A stretch of 64,000 nt of DNA from Denticeps clupeoides (taxonomy: Eukaryota > Chordata > Actinopteri > Clupeiformes > Denticipitidae), in the NCBI RefSeq assembly GCF_900700375.1, contig NW_021629797.1, forward strand, positions 1 to 64,000. Direction: 5' to 3'. The notes beneath the pieces are model-generated. The model was given only the letters and a program-made list of their open reading frames with translations. It did no database searches and was not told the origin of the DNA. Both the position numbers and the translations under genes were made by a program. Below, piece after piece: positions 26,784-40,141 of the stretch (positions are counted from its first letter, which is position 1; every line of letters begins with the position of its first letter).

Positions 26784-29700
26784 AAGAGGTGTAAATGGGT
26801 ACTGAGGGCTGAATTACACAGATTTTTATTTTCTGATCAGCATTTGGCAGAGACATAAGAGCAGACAAGAGCAGAGGAAAAGGCCATCTGTCTGCACACC
26901 CCCTCTGTGACACAAACACGTGCATACACACACACGCACGCAGTTCAATAGATTGTGTTCAGTTCACATACGAAGAACAACATAACAAAGAGCCCAAACC
27001 AGGCCATTAAGACCATCACAATTATTAAACCATTGAAATCAGAGAAGCTTGTGAGGGCATGCAGAGGCTCTCTCTCTCTTTCTCTCTATCTATCTATCTT
27101 TATAGCTTAACATATTGCAGTTCAATGATATTTTATTTTAAGAAGCTACTTCTACAACTGACCTGCTGGTCTGGCACCATGTTACTACAGTTACAGAGCT
27201 TTCTCTGAAAAAAAGGTGATACATTATATCTATGTTTACTGATACATTATTGCAGCATAATTGACTGTAAATAACCAGTTTCATATGTTTTTAAAACACC
27301 TTCCATAAGATCAAGATTAAATATGCAAATGTGCAACAAATATTTAATTACATCCAGTGCAACCAATACCTCCACCAAGTTCAGTACCAAGCTGAAAACT
27401 GAAGATGAAATTTTAGTCAGTCTGAAATGCCGTACAACCATCCTTTCAACCAGTGAACCCCTGATTGATGATCCAGGATGGAACAGGAGCTGAGGAACCT
27501 CCAGGGATGTTCATCAGCAGCAGAGTTGTCCCAACATACCCTGCAATGACAACAAGTGACTCTGACCTCTGGGATTTCACTCAGCTCACAGCTCACACAC
27601 ACCAGCCCCTAGACTCTTACACCAGACGGGTTCCTAATGTCGACCTAGCAATGACCTGTCCATTCCATCTTCTTTAATCTCATCAGTGCTTTAATAAGAC
27701 GGTTGCACTGGATATGCTGTAACGTTGCTGCTGCTTCATACACGGCCTCTTCTCCCACTCTCACCAAATGGGACATGGGGTCTGCATATCCCTATATGGA
27801 GCTAGATGTAGAGTTTTGGTTCTACATGGAACATGCCGCCCGGTTCTTAAGGTGCAGAGCTGGGAAGAAGACTAAAGACCCCATTGTCAAAGAGTCCAGT
27901 CATTTGAAGACAGTTGAAGCTTAGACACCTGATAGATGGTCCAGTTTGTTCCTGGCAGAACATCAGGGCGTAGAACTGCACCAGGCAACTTCATGACTCT
28001 GACAATGACAAAAGGTCCCGGCTGAATGGTCCATTGTAGAAGGAAGATGGAGGAGCATTTTTATGGTGGAACACAAGCCTCCCCCTGCCCTCCTAAAACG
28101 CTTCACTCATCAATAGCAGTGAGGAGCAAAGTGGTACGAACAGGAACGTTAATCACAGGGGATGAAGAAGAAGAGGGACAGAACAGATGATGGTTGGGAT
28201 GTATAGAGCAGGAGAGAGGGAGGCAGGAAGACGCCATCTCCATTTGTTCAGGTCAGACCACACCGCTGATTACTATTGATTCATCAGAATCAATCTCCAG
28301 ACTGGAGCTCCAGCCTCTGTGGCTGTGGGGTGCCACACTGGTGGCCTGGTCTTTGTTCTGATAAACCAGGAGATCAAATTCCACAAACAACATGAAAAAA
28401 ACATGAAAGTTGTGATAGGAAAAAATGATATAATTCAGAACGACTTACAATCAGTAGTTACAGGGAGAGTTGATTGTGACACAATGGTAGTAAGTGGATT
28501 TTGAACCTGTGACTTTATGGTCTTCAGGTTACACACCAGGCTACTACCACCCCATACATTAACAAATGACAGTCTTACCTGAGGTTTGTGCTGTGTATGT
28601 TATAAAGATTGGCAGGGGTGACGGATCTCTGGGCAGTGTTACGTTACATTACATTACGTTGTGTTACTATAGGTGAGTTTAATAAGCACAGTGCATCATT
28701 AATGTAAATAAGGTAAAGTATTTATTGTTGCACAAAGTGTCCAATCTCTGTCGAAATACAACTAAAATTATTGTCCACAAACTCAAACTTAGCAATTACG
28801 ATTATGGTGGCAGAAGAGTGTGATCGTCAGTGGGAACGATAATGATTTTAAAAGTGGTTAAAAGAGTGTAATGGTCCACCCAACAACACCTGCCACCTGG
28901 TTGTGAGTTCCCACCTACAGACATTACTGGCACCTAGTGGACCCCAAGTGAATGACACCATTAACCCTATATTGGCTCTTACAGTTACGTTTTGTTGCAT
29001 TGCTTTATGTTACATTGTGTTACACTTACAGTATTTTTGACTGTATTGAGTTAAGTGTTGCGTTATGTTACGTTATGTTATGTTGTGTTATGTTGTGTTA
29101 CATTATTTTGTGTTGTGTTATGTTGTGCTACGTTGTGTTACGTTATGTTGTGTGACGTTGTGTTACGTTATGTTATGTTGTGTTATGTTATGTTGTGTTA
29201 TGCTGTTACTCTGTGTGGATGTTATTTTTCACTCCATTGAGTTATGTTACATTACATTACATAATATTCATATTCTACACGGTGTATAACAGTTTTATTG
29301 TCCTGGTTTGTTTGTTAGTTTGGTCATTTATTCTAAATGGGCCATTTGAAGAGCCCATAGACTTCTACTCTGTTCTTCCTGTAAATGGTAAATGGTGTTT
29401 CCAAACACATGATCTCAATGTGTGTGTGCGTGATGCTACCAGTATTAATCCAATTAACAATGACATGCTTGAGTGCAGAGTATGAAGCCTCTCTTTGTGT
29501 GTATCTGTGTGTGTGTAAGAGAGAGAGAGAGATAGAGAGAGACAATACAGTTTTCCTTCACAAAGGGTCTCTACACCTGTGTTGTTCAGCAGCAGTGTCT
29601 GAAGCTCTGGTGTTCCTGCTCTCCCTGCTCTCTACATCTCCCATCTACAGAACAATCAATGCACCATCCATCCATCCAGAGCAAACATGAAACCTGAGTC

Positions 29701-32700
29701 CATCACATTCAAAAACCCAGAGATAATAAACACACACACACACACACACACAGTGGCAGATAAATATATTCCACACAACACTGAACTGTGTTCAGTGTCA
29801 GGATCACAAGAACCTCAGCAGAACGTTGACTCCTTCATACAGCAGCTGAGCTGATGTTCCCCCCCTTCATTACTGAACACTGGGCAGCACACATATCAAT
29901 AAATCACATTCATATGCATTATGAAACACACAGACACACGTACACTGTTGAACACACAGCATCCTGCCATGTCCAAAAAAGAGCGGACACACACAGCTGT
30001 GTGTGTGTGTGTGTGTGTGAGTGAGAGAGCCACAGTCATGCTCCAGTGCTGCCTGCTACCTTTTTCTTTTGTTCACGTGAGTGTTTCCTGCTCTTCCTCT
30101 TCCTCTCCTTCTCATCCTCGATGGCATTCACATCCACATCCTTGTTCTTCTTCAGCTGGGACGCAGCATGAGCCATAGCGCACAATTCCCAAAGCCGGGA
30201 GAAATCCTGTTATTCCAGCCTGTCAGGTGACCCAGTAGATGCCCAAAGGAATGAAGAAAGGAAGGCTGTCCGTCTTCAGAGAGGAGCAGGCGAGCTGCTA
30301 GAAATCCACAGATCTTCATACAGACCGCCAGAGGAAAAGAAGAGGAGCAAAATGATGAGAGAAGATGTCCTGATCTCACAGTGCCTCGTGGAGACGGGAG
30401 GGGAGGACAGAAGAGGAGGACAGGAGAGAAGGAGGAGAGAGGGAAGGAGGAGGGAGAGCTGGATGGTGACACCAGCATCACCAGACGCGGAAGCAGGAGG
30501 AGGGGGAGGAGGAGGGAGGAGAGACCCGGTTACTACGGAAACCACGTTTTCTTTCTGCCCATCCACTCACAGGTCCTACCTGTGCCTACCTTCAGTGTAC
30601 GTGTCTGTGTGTGTATGATTGTGTATGTGTCTGTGTGTACATATGATTGTGTGTGTGTGTATGATTGTGTATGAGTGTGTGGGTCTATGATTGTGTATAT
30701 ATGTGTGTGTGTGTGTATTTGTGTGTCAACAGCAGCAGAGGAAGAATGAATGTGAGAATGAGTATAGTGTGAGCTGGCAAGAGGGAGGGACATGTGTGTG
30801 TGTTCCTATATGCTACCCCCACCAGTTGGGAGTGCCTGGTGACGGGACGTGGTGGGGGAGGTGCGATTTTGTGGAGATTACATCTCGCTCCTCGGTTCTG
30901 GGGTCTGCAGAGCTGAGGAACGGACAAAAGCTCCGCCCACATTAATGGTCCATTTATTTACTTTTGTCCCCGGCAGCCAGCAAACACAGCGTCCATTATC
31001 CTCATCATCCTCATCATCCCAGATCTTTATCAGGAGGAGCTGCTCTCATTTCTACTGAAAAAGAAGTTGATTGTTTCACAAACACCACCATTCTTTATTT
31101 GTGTGTGTGTGTGTGTGTGTGTTAACAATGGCTGACTGGCTGGTGTCAATGAAATGCAGCAGCCATGTTTTTCTCTGTCCACCTGAATGTGGGTCCTGAG
31201 ATGGAGCCGTCTGAGAAATTGCCTGTCTGTTTTATTCCTTCTCTCCTTCAGTTTGTGTGTGTGTGCGCGTGTGTGTGTGTGTGTGTGCTCTCTAGGATCA
31301 GAGAGCTCATGTACACAATGACTGAAAAGACCAAGGGCACCTGCCACAACGACACACAGGCGTGAAATTGTTTATTTCCACTCACAGTGACAGTGACCCC
31401 CATGCTGGGTGGAGCACCGGCCCCATAAGCTACTGCTGAGTGTCACTTTTCTGTTTTGTTGCCAGATGCAGACCAATAGTAGCGTTCAGGGTGGCAGCAG
31501 GAGCGAAGATCACAATGTAGTGGATCTGTCGCTCACTGCACTGCTGGACACTTATTTTCAGGGTCAATGTTCACAGTCTGGTGGTCTTACAGGATGTCAA
31601 CAAACAAGAATAGAACAATTTCTCAGTAAAAACATCATAACTCTCATAATCTGCCATACACTGGTTCTAAGAAGAACACCCACAGGTTCTGCAGGTCCTC
31701 TCACTCACACACACACACACACACACTGACTGGTGCATTCTGGCTTCATCTTTCATCCTCGATCAATGACATTTCAATATAAAACTAATTATTATAAAAC
31801 ATATCTGTGATAGAACAGAATTGTCTGTATGGATGGATTTGCTTGAATTTTCTGGAAGATGAAGAATCTTGTTTTGATGATTTCTGAATGGATCAAAGTT
31901 GCCAGCAGTGGTGGCCTAGCAGGTAAGAAACCTGACTTGTTAATGAAATCACCGAGGTGCCACTGAGGTCCCCTTTATCAAGGTACCGTCCCCACACTCC
32001 GCTTTCATGGCTACACGCTGCGCATTAAGGGTGATGCGGGGTTAAATGCTGAGACATTGCAGTGTGTGTTGTGCTAAAGAACCACTTTCAGTAATATATA
32101 TCAACATATATCAAGCTGAATAAAACCCTTAAACAACATTTTTAATTGTGAAGGGCATTAGGTTCACCAGATGACCTCCTCAAATTTAGATTTGTCCCTG
32201 TTTCCTGATGGGTGGACGATGCTGATGTTAATAAAGGAACATGATCGGCATGGTTCCTGCTGCTAGATCCCGGCATTTTCTGGAGTATTTCATCACATTC
32301 ATCTAATTTCATTTTTATTCCTTTGTCTCCATGATGCTGCTGAACTGTGTCACAGCCTCTGGCGCCACCTGGCGGCTCTGCAGCTTCTGCTCAAACCCCT
32401 TCTGAAAATCTCTTAATAAATAGTCTCTGATCAACAGAGTTTTTATAAAAATCATCGTCCACCGGTAATATGTAGAGGATGGTCGTTTGGAAAAACCAAT
32501 TTCACCGTCTGGAATTTTGAATGTTAAGATCATGCTCACGCGCCTTCCAATCTCGGTATAATATTTCTGTATAATTTAGAGCAAGAGAAACGCTTAACCT
32601 TCTTAAAAGTGTAACCAGCAGGTGATCTTACATAAGGAGGACATTCCAAGATTCCACAAAGCCGACATTTGAACCGGCAAGTCCCAGCAAATGCTTCCCA

Positions 32701-33229
32701 AATCACTTCCTTTATCCTCCTCCTTTTAAGCTCATAGTTAATCCGATAATGTTCACATTCCAGCCAGACGCTGACACACTTAATTAGACTAATCAGAGGC
32801 AATGTGAGGAACTCTGTGGAACGAACACGTTTCGGGGTGCTTCCAGTGTCTGAAGCAGGGATATGGGGTCACCCGCCTCTCACAGCTGCAGACCTCACGG
32901 TTTTAAATGTTCTGGCCGAATGTTGTCGGTATTAGAGAACAATTTGCGGGTTTTTACTGACGAACATGCTGCACAGCTTGTCCTAACGAAAAAAATGCCC
33001 TTTGGGAAAAGGTCAGAGGTTAAAGGGAGGGGTGCGATCTGTCTGTCAGGTTTTGGTGAAAGGTTAGGTTAGTGAAAGGTTGACGATGAGGGGCAGAATG
33101 TCAGAAAGATGACCTCCGACCTTTGGCTCATTTCATAACACAAAATAATCTGCAGACATGAACGATTCTATGTTTTGCTGCACATGATGATTTTTCAGAA
33201 CCTGCCACCGTCCCACCTGTGATGTGGAG

Positions 33230-33265
<36 letters not shown>

Positions 33266-33569
33266 TGCATGCCACGGCGACTCTCCAGAGTGACTTTTTC
33301 ATGTAAAACTCATGAGCTTCGTGCATCCAGGTCACGTCCTTGCTGACGCTGCACTCTTTATATATTAATTGTTTTTTTTAAATCAAAAATTTTCAATCGT
33401 GAGAGCTGCACACAGGGTTTTTACTCTAGAAAAGCAGGTCAGTGTCACACGTCCCTCCATGTAAACCATGAATTCGTCCCTCACACGGTTTCACGTCCCT
33501 CCAGGAAGGAGACGGGGGGAGAAAATGGCCACGGCACATCAGCACTAACCCAGTTAGAGGAACTGGACT

Positions 33570-33644
<75 letters not shown>

Positions 33645-33795
33645 ATGTGTGTCAGTAAGGCTCAGGATGAAACCAGAACAAAGTGTCTTTACTCAGCCTG
33701 TCCACACGGGGGCAGAGCGAGAGCATGTGTCACACAGCGAACACGCCCACATCGCCACAAGAGTCTTCATTCTCCAGAAGCCACCACAGGAAGTC

Positions 33796-33828
<33 letters not shown>

Positions 33829-36800
33829 CCACACACGGGTAAAATGGCTGCTGTCAAAAACACGTCTGAATTAGGAGGCGAGGAGAACTGGGCTCACATC
33901 GCAGTCTCAGTAAAATATTAATCAAAAGCTGAAAATGATAAATCTTACACACACACACACACACTCCGTGCTTGGCGGGAAGCAGAACAGATTGACCCTG
34001 TATGGGGCGTTCCCTACTCAGTCCAATCAGTTCCACATGAGTGTGTGTGTGTGTGTGTGTAGGAATTTTGAAAAGTCTGTATTAGATGGTCTGAACCATT
34101 CTGGTTCTGATCACCATGACAACGCGGTTCTAATATGGTTCTACCACATCTGCTTGTGTCTGTAAATGAATGGAATCGTGCAGCAGACAGTGCTGATGAC
34201 GATGATGCTGGAGCTGCTTAATTCAAGGACATGGGTTGATGAAGCAGCAAGTAACGGAGCAAAGCGTGACGCGGACGCGTCCCACCAGTCCATGTTCCTG
34301 ATAAATAAACTCGCAGGAGAACAGCAAGCGCCTCTGATTCAGAGAAGCAGCTTTTACTGGAAACGAATCCATTATTCCCCAACCACACACTCTCCAGCAG
34401 AGACACAGAGGAGCGATAAAAGGTCCAAACGATGCTGGTTCTTCAGGCTGCACGCCAACGTGGAACGCAGTGGAGATTGGGCGGATGGTAATGAGCGACA
34501 CCATCAATCCTCCTCAACCACGACGAGGAAATCAGCCCATTACAGCTCTCCAGAAGAACCATAAAAGCACCTTCACTGATTGCAGCCGGACGTGATTGGT
34601 GGCGCTTGCTGAGGGATCTGGGGCTGGTGTGTCTGGTCAGTGAGGGCTGGTTTACGGATGGAGAGCAGCGGCCATGATGCCCCTGATCCCCAGACAGCGA
34701 GGAGACGACGAGAAGATGGAGAGGCAGCGTGGCGGCGTCACGAACATAGCAGCGTCGCTGCGGTGATGTCATCCCTTCATCCTGCTCTCGCCCCGGACAA
34801 TGATGAACCTCATATCTGCTCTCCATGGCAACAGTCACAGAACCCTTAGAGACGGCTGGGATTTTCCATGAAAAACACATGCACGCACACACACTTCTAC
34901 ACTCACGCACAGACTCTGTAAGCTGCGGCTCCGTTAATTCAAATGATTTTCACTGCGTGGAATATTCAGCAGTGTTTGTGTCTCCATGTTGGCTCGGTTC
35001 TTGTGCAGCGGACGGTGGTCCTGGTGGGGAATGGAGACGCAGCACTGGGTGATGGTGTGGAAACATTGCTGAGATTAGAAGGTGCTAAACCTACAGCACA
35101 TACAGCAGATTACAGCCCTAAGTGTGTCTGTGTGAATGTGTCAAAATCAGGGAATCTCAGAATCCGAGTGAATTTATGGCAGATTTCAGGTACCATGTAG
35201 GTCTTTGACGTCCTTCTCCAGAAGTAGCAGACAGACGTGATGAAGACTGGGATCCTATCTGGCATCTTCTACAGAGATAGAGCTGCACTCTGAGGCAGAT
35301 GGTACCACACCAACCCACATTGTCCTCACTGAACACCAGGTTCTGGTTCATCCATTACAGATTGGCTAGAATTATGCCATTAGATGTAAAAGAAGCTGCT
35401 GAAATGTACATTGGTAATGACCTAGAACCTAAAATATTCCCTGTTTGGTGAGACCTGCGCCCACTGTTATGGTACAATAGGTGTGCAGATTGGAACCGAA
35501 AGCATATTCTGGGAAATTGGTTGGACACACACATCTGAGCACACACACAACCTGCTGCTTGCAACCCCCTCTCTACCTTCCAAAATGGCAATCACACACG
35601 CTCTCTTCCTCCCACTCCATCTATACTTACAGCGGGTGAAATAAGTATTGAATAATTCATTAGTACTTTCTAATTTTCTTAGTAGAAATATTTCTAAAGG
35701 TGGAATGGACATTAAATTCTCAACAGATATTATCAATAACCGAACCAATAAACACTAACAAACTATTGATGTCCATAAACTATGTGTAAATAAACAGAAT
35801 GACACAGGGAACAAATAAAGAAAGAAAGGTGCAAAAAAACTTGGAAATTCATGACACCATCTGAAATCAGTCAGTAATTAGGAGGTAATCTGCTAATTAG
35901 GATTTAATAGGAATTAATATCAGATGTTTTAATCCCATCTGATGGCCTTTAATAATATGTCTTATTACCAAGGTGCACAAATAACAGTTCATGAAGGTTC
36001 CTGGGAGCAGGTTCTGTTGGGGCCATAACATCATTTCTCCATCACCATTTTAATATTCTATCACTCACACACTCGATTTTGTTAGTCCCATTACTCAGAG
36101 TCGTAGCTGCTGGAGCCCATCCCAAGACCAGCCTTCCACAGTACACACACCTACAGTCAATTCAGAGTCATCAATCCACCTGTTATACCTGACTTTGGAT
36201 GGTGGGGGGAAACCGGAGAACCCGGAGATGACCTGCGCCAACACATGCAGGTAAATTACAAACACACAACGTCCGAGGTGGGATTGTGAGCCACCGTCAC
36301 TGACCACCATGCTGGCATTTTATTACACTTCATTTATGTGTACTCTGTCCACATAAGTGTGGACTCTCCAGAAACCGACAGGGATCAATGGTGGTAGGAG
36401 CCTAGTAGTAGCCCATTCAGACATACTGTATGTGATTTTGGGCTATATACGAAATAAATGCTGTTGATGTTGTAACACACTCACATAAGAACTCACATAA
36501 CAACACAAAGCAAGAGGTTCAAACCTCATTTACTACCATTGTGTCCCTGAGCAAGTCACTTAACCCTGAGTGTCTCCAGAGGGCACTGTCCCTGTAACTA
36601 CTGATTGTAAGTCACTCTGGATAAGAGCGTGTGATAAAAGCGGTGAATGTAAATCAGTCACTGTTCTCCTGCATCTTCACCATTCCTCTCATCCATTTCA
36701 GCTCATTTCTCACTTCATGTCATCAACAGATCAGATGCCCTGTAGGTAGGACCTGGACACTGGACCTTCAGTCCATCAAGCTGTTTAATGTACTGAGATC

Positions 36801-39800
36801 ATAAAGGCCAGAGTAGAATTTTTGATCTCATCCACAAGTTGTGAACCTGGCACCCCGTCTTTGTCCACATGGATGGATGGGTGGATGGATGGATGGAGAG
36901 CCTAATGAGTAAAGTGTTGTGTGGAGAAGGTTCTGAAGCAGGCTGCTGAGCACAGTTGAAACTGATTGTGGTGATCAGAGGTGATCAGTGTGCTCAGCCC
37001 ACACTGCGTTTATGTAACAGCCTTCATATTCTCAGTCTATTTCAGTCCCTCACTCCCTCATTTACTCCCCACACCACACACAGGAGCAGGAGTAGAACAT
37101 TCGAACTTAACTACATCATCTGCATCGTCTTAAGCAGACGCACCAAAGGACATCTACCTGTAATAAAGACACTAACTGAAACATACAAATATTAACAGAA
37201 AATAAATATGTTTCTTCATTAAATGTGACTGTGAATCAATCTACATTCATGCAGACGTACAAATGTCCTCCTCCCAGATAGGATCAGTGAAGCTCTCTAC
37301 TGTCACCAAATGTGTGCACCAGAGAGCAGAAGCTCACTCCAGAAGTGTCCAGAAAACATATGATGATGTCTGATCAGGCAGAGCAGGGGTTCCTGGCCCC
37401 ATTCCTGTCCCTAACACACTCTGATGAATCATTATTGACGTTCATCGTGCCTGTTGGATGGCTGAAACACTCTCTCAGGAGGTTCTCCAGCATCAGCGGT
37501 TGATGGTTGAAGAGCTTCTGAGATGTAAATTCATGGCAGGTATGTGAAAATACAAACCACACAAAGCCTTTTGTGAACTTAGTCAACAACATGAAGCCCA
37601 CATGAAAAAGCAGCTGTGTTAGTTGCCACGGCAACAGAATGACTGTGTGTTCTGCCAAGACAAAATGAGAGCAGAAGCCCATCAGTTCTAACATTCCATA
37701 GTTAGTAACGGAGAAACGTTTGGGTAGCAAATATTTCTTCAGCGAGTTCAGCTCTTCTCCAGCCCTCCACGTGTCACATTCCTCTCCAGACACCGGAGAA
37801 GCCAGCGCCGGAGCATGTGAAGTGGGAAACAGAACCATGTGAACTGCTGTGTGTCCGTCCATCCACCTTTTCTTCTATCGAACAGTGTTTTGTATTGTTC
37901 CTGAAACCTGAAACAGGGTTCTATTTCTACTACAGTCGGACTCTTGCATGCTTCATCCTGTTTCTCTGGTTCTATATTGAACAATTGCTTCTGATCTGGC
38001 ATCAGTTTGGTGGACATTAACGCCACTCTGTCGCATTTTTACTTTGAGTAAAAATGGACACATGCTGAGTGAGCAACACTGGAATGTCCAACTCAAATGG
38101 CGCTTTCCGGTATCTGGCTTATGAAATGCTTCTTAGTTGATGATAAACATAACAAATGAAACAAAGCTCCACTTACAGTACAGGCCAAATAGCCGCCCTT
38201 TGCTCTGATTACTGCTTTGCACTCTCTTGGCATTCTCTCGGTGAGCTTCAAGAGTCTTGAAGGAGTTCCCAGAGGTGTTTAGCACTTGTTGGCCCCTTTG
38301 CCTTCACTCTGCGGTCCAGCTCACCCCAAACCATCTGGACTGGGTTCAGGACCGGTGACTGTGGAGGTCAGGTCTCCACTTTTTGTTAAGTACATAACTC
38401 CACATGTGTTCATTCATAGTTTTGATGCCTTCAGTGAGAATCTATTAACGTAAATGGTCATGAAAATAAAGAAAACACATTGAATGAGAAGGTGTGTCCA
38501 AACTTTTGGCCTGTACTGTATATTCCAGGGGCCTGTCTATTGTGGTAAAGGGGTTAGGGGGCGGGGTTCTGCAGGGTCTCGGATGACTTCATTCAGATAC
38601 TTGTGACAAATGTAAATGAGAAATAAATGAAAGTTTACTTCTGGTGTGAACTCCCAGCAACTTCCTCCCTGGTCAGCAGAAGGTGCCGCTGGGAGCCTGC
38701 AGTCTTGAGGCGGCGTGCAGATAAGGTGCTGGATCAGCGAGCTCCTCTCGGGTGAAATATGCAGGACAGGTGTCTTAGGCCAGTGCTTTCCAGTGCTGTG
38801 CTGCAGTTCTGCCTCCCAGGGAGGAAAGCGTCCATCAGTCACAACGCTGCGCGTTTGGACGTTAAGCTCCCTTGCACATTTTCCTGTGACTGTACCAGAT
38901 GATGGCTGATGGGGAGGTAGGTTCTGTCAGCAGCACCTCCATCACCTCAGAGCTCATGAGGGTGGAGAGTCTCCCAGGCTGTTGATAGAATAGTGGAATA
39001 CTAGAGTATTGGAACACTCTGTATATGAGCTGCGCGTGTCTGACTAGCATCATTTCTGTCCTGCTGTATGGCAGAGAAGAATCCAGGATGCATGTCGTTT
39101 CATGTTGGTACCACTGCATCGTTGAGGATTCCTCGAGAAGAAAACCAGACGGAGCTGTGAACACAGCCACTGGGGATGCAGGTGACAGTGTATTACTTTT
39201 ACCAGGTCGACTGTGTGGCAATCGCCAGACCGGCTTATCTGCAGAAGGCCGAAGAAAACCGAGGAAGAACAGATGGAGCTGTGACTAGATCATTAATTTC
39301 AAGATGACAGTAAAACAGGGAATAATTATATTAAGAATCTCGTCTTATTTAACTGACAAAATGATCAAATAATGTTAATATTTTAGAACAGAGCTGGAAT
39401 TAGCACAGTGTGTACTGATTCCACTCCATTCCCCAACCCGCTGTCCCCAGACTACAGGACACACCTTCCCGTCACTCTGCTGTCACAGGCATGGAACATG
39501 CAGAGAACCCCTCCATCTGTGTGTGTGTGTGTGTGTGTGTGTGTTCTGTGTCTCTCTTCATGTTTGCGTTGCTCTAATCCCCCGCGCTGTCAAACGGAAA
39601 CAACACAACACCAGAGACCCTAATCCTCGACACACGTAGACACACACGTACGATCACAAACTGGTCATTCTCCCGAGTCTCCAGGATCCAGCGTACAAAA
39701 ACACGCAGCAATGAAATACTGGAAGCAAAAAGAACTTCCGTCACCAAACCCGTTCAAAGCAAAAACTTAAACATGAAGTGATAATTAGAATTCAGTAGAA

Positions 39801-40108
39801 ATTCTTTAAAATAATCTGTATGAGATGAATTTCATGGTTAATCATTACAGTTTAATAGTGTCGGCACGACCCCCACACAGTTGCATGTTAATGTTTGTTC
39901 TATTTTTCATTTTAAAATGTTTCTCCAGGTCATATTGTTTCATCATTTCTATGATGAACCCATTTTCCAGACTCTCCTTTCCTCCCTTTTACCCCCTCCT
40001 CTCACTCGTCTCGCGCTTCTCAGTCTTGCAGGAGAACCCTCTTGTTGCCATGGTTACAATCATTAACACATCTGGCATGGTTATCAGTTAGCGGCACCCA
40101 TGTTGGAC

Positions 40109-40141
<33 letters not shown>

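Larger units (their letters stand above)
20470..30059. other. ank3 intron 1, main part
   Basis: This large intron holds long TG/CA runs (21137-21229, 22647-22673, 23415-23454, 25637-25678, 26353-26395, 26749-26779), a purine-rich minisatellite (21958-22290), a 29-bp minisatellite split by a SINE-B (24440-25277), SINE-A and SINE-B copies, and a GTTAC/GTTATGTT array (29050-29205). One weak candidate first exon lies at 23746-23781. Otherwise no coding sequence is recognised. Confidence 0.65.

Noticed and set aside
28952-29289. [10 protein letters not shown]-type open frames
   Set aside because: They are translations of the GTTAC/GTTATG low-complexity array.
1-30176. ank3 as a pseudogene because of one-base frame breaks
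   Set aside because: All other exons, splice sites and phases are intact, two alternative promoters and cassette exons are conserved, and the breaks lie mostly in short homopolymers. Error or local polymorphism is simpler.
33850-35200. Several 60-155-residue open frames in ank3 intron sequence
   Set aside because: They overlap on both strands, show no recognisable domain and include CA-repeat translations.
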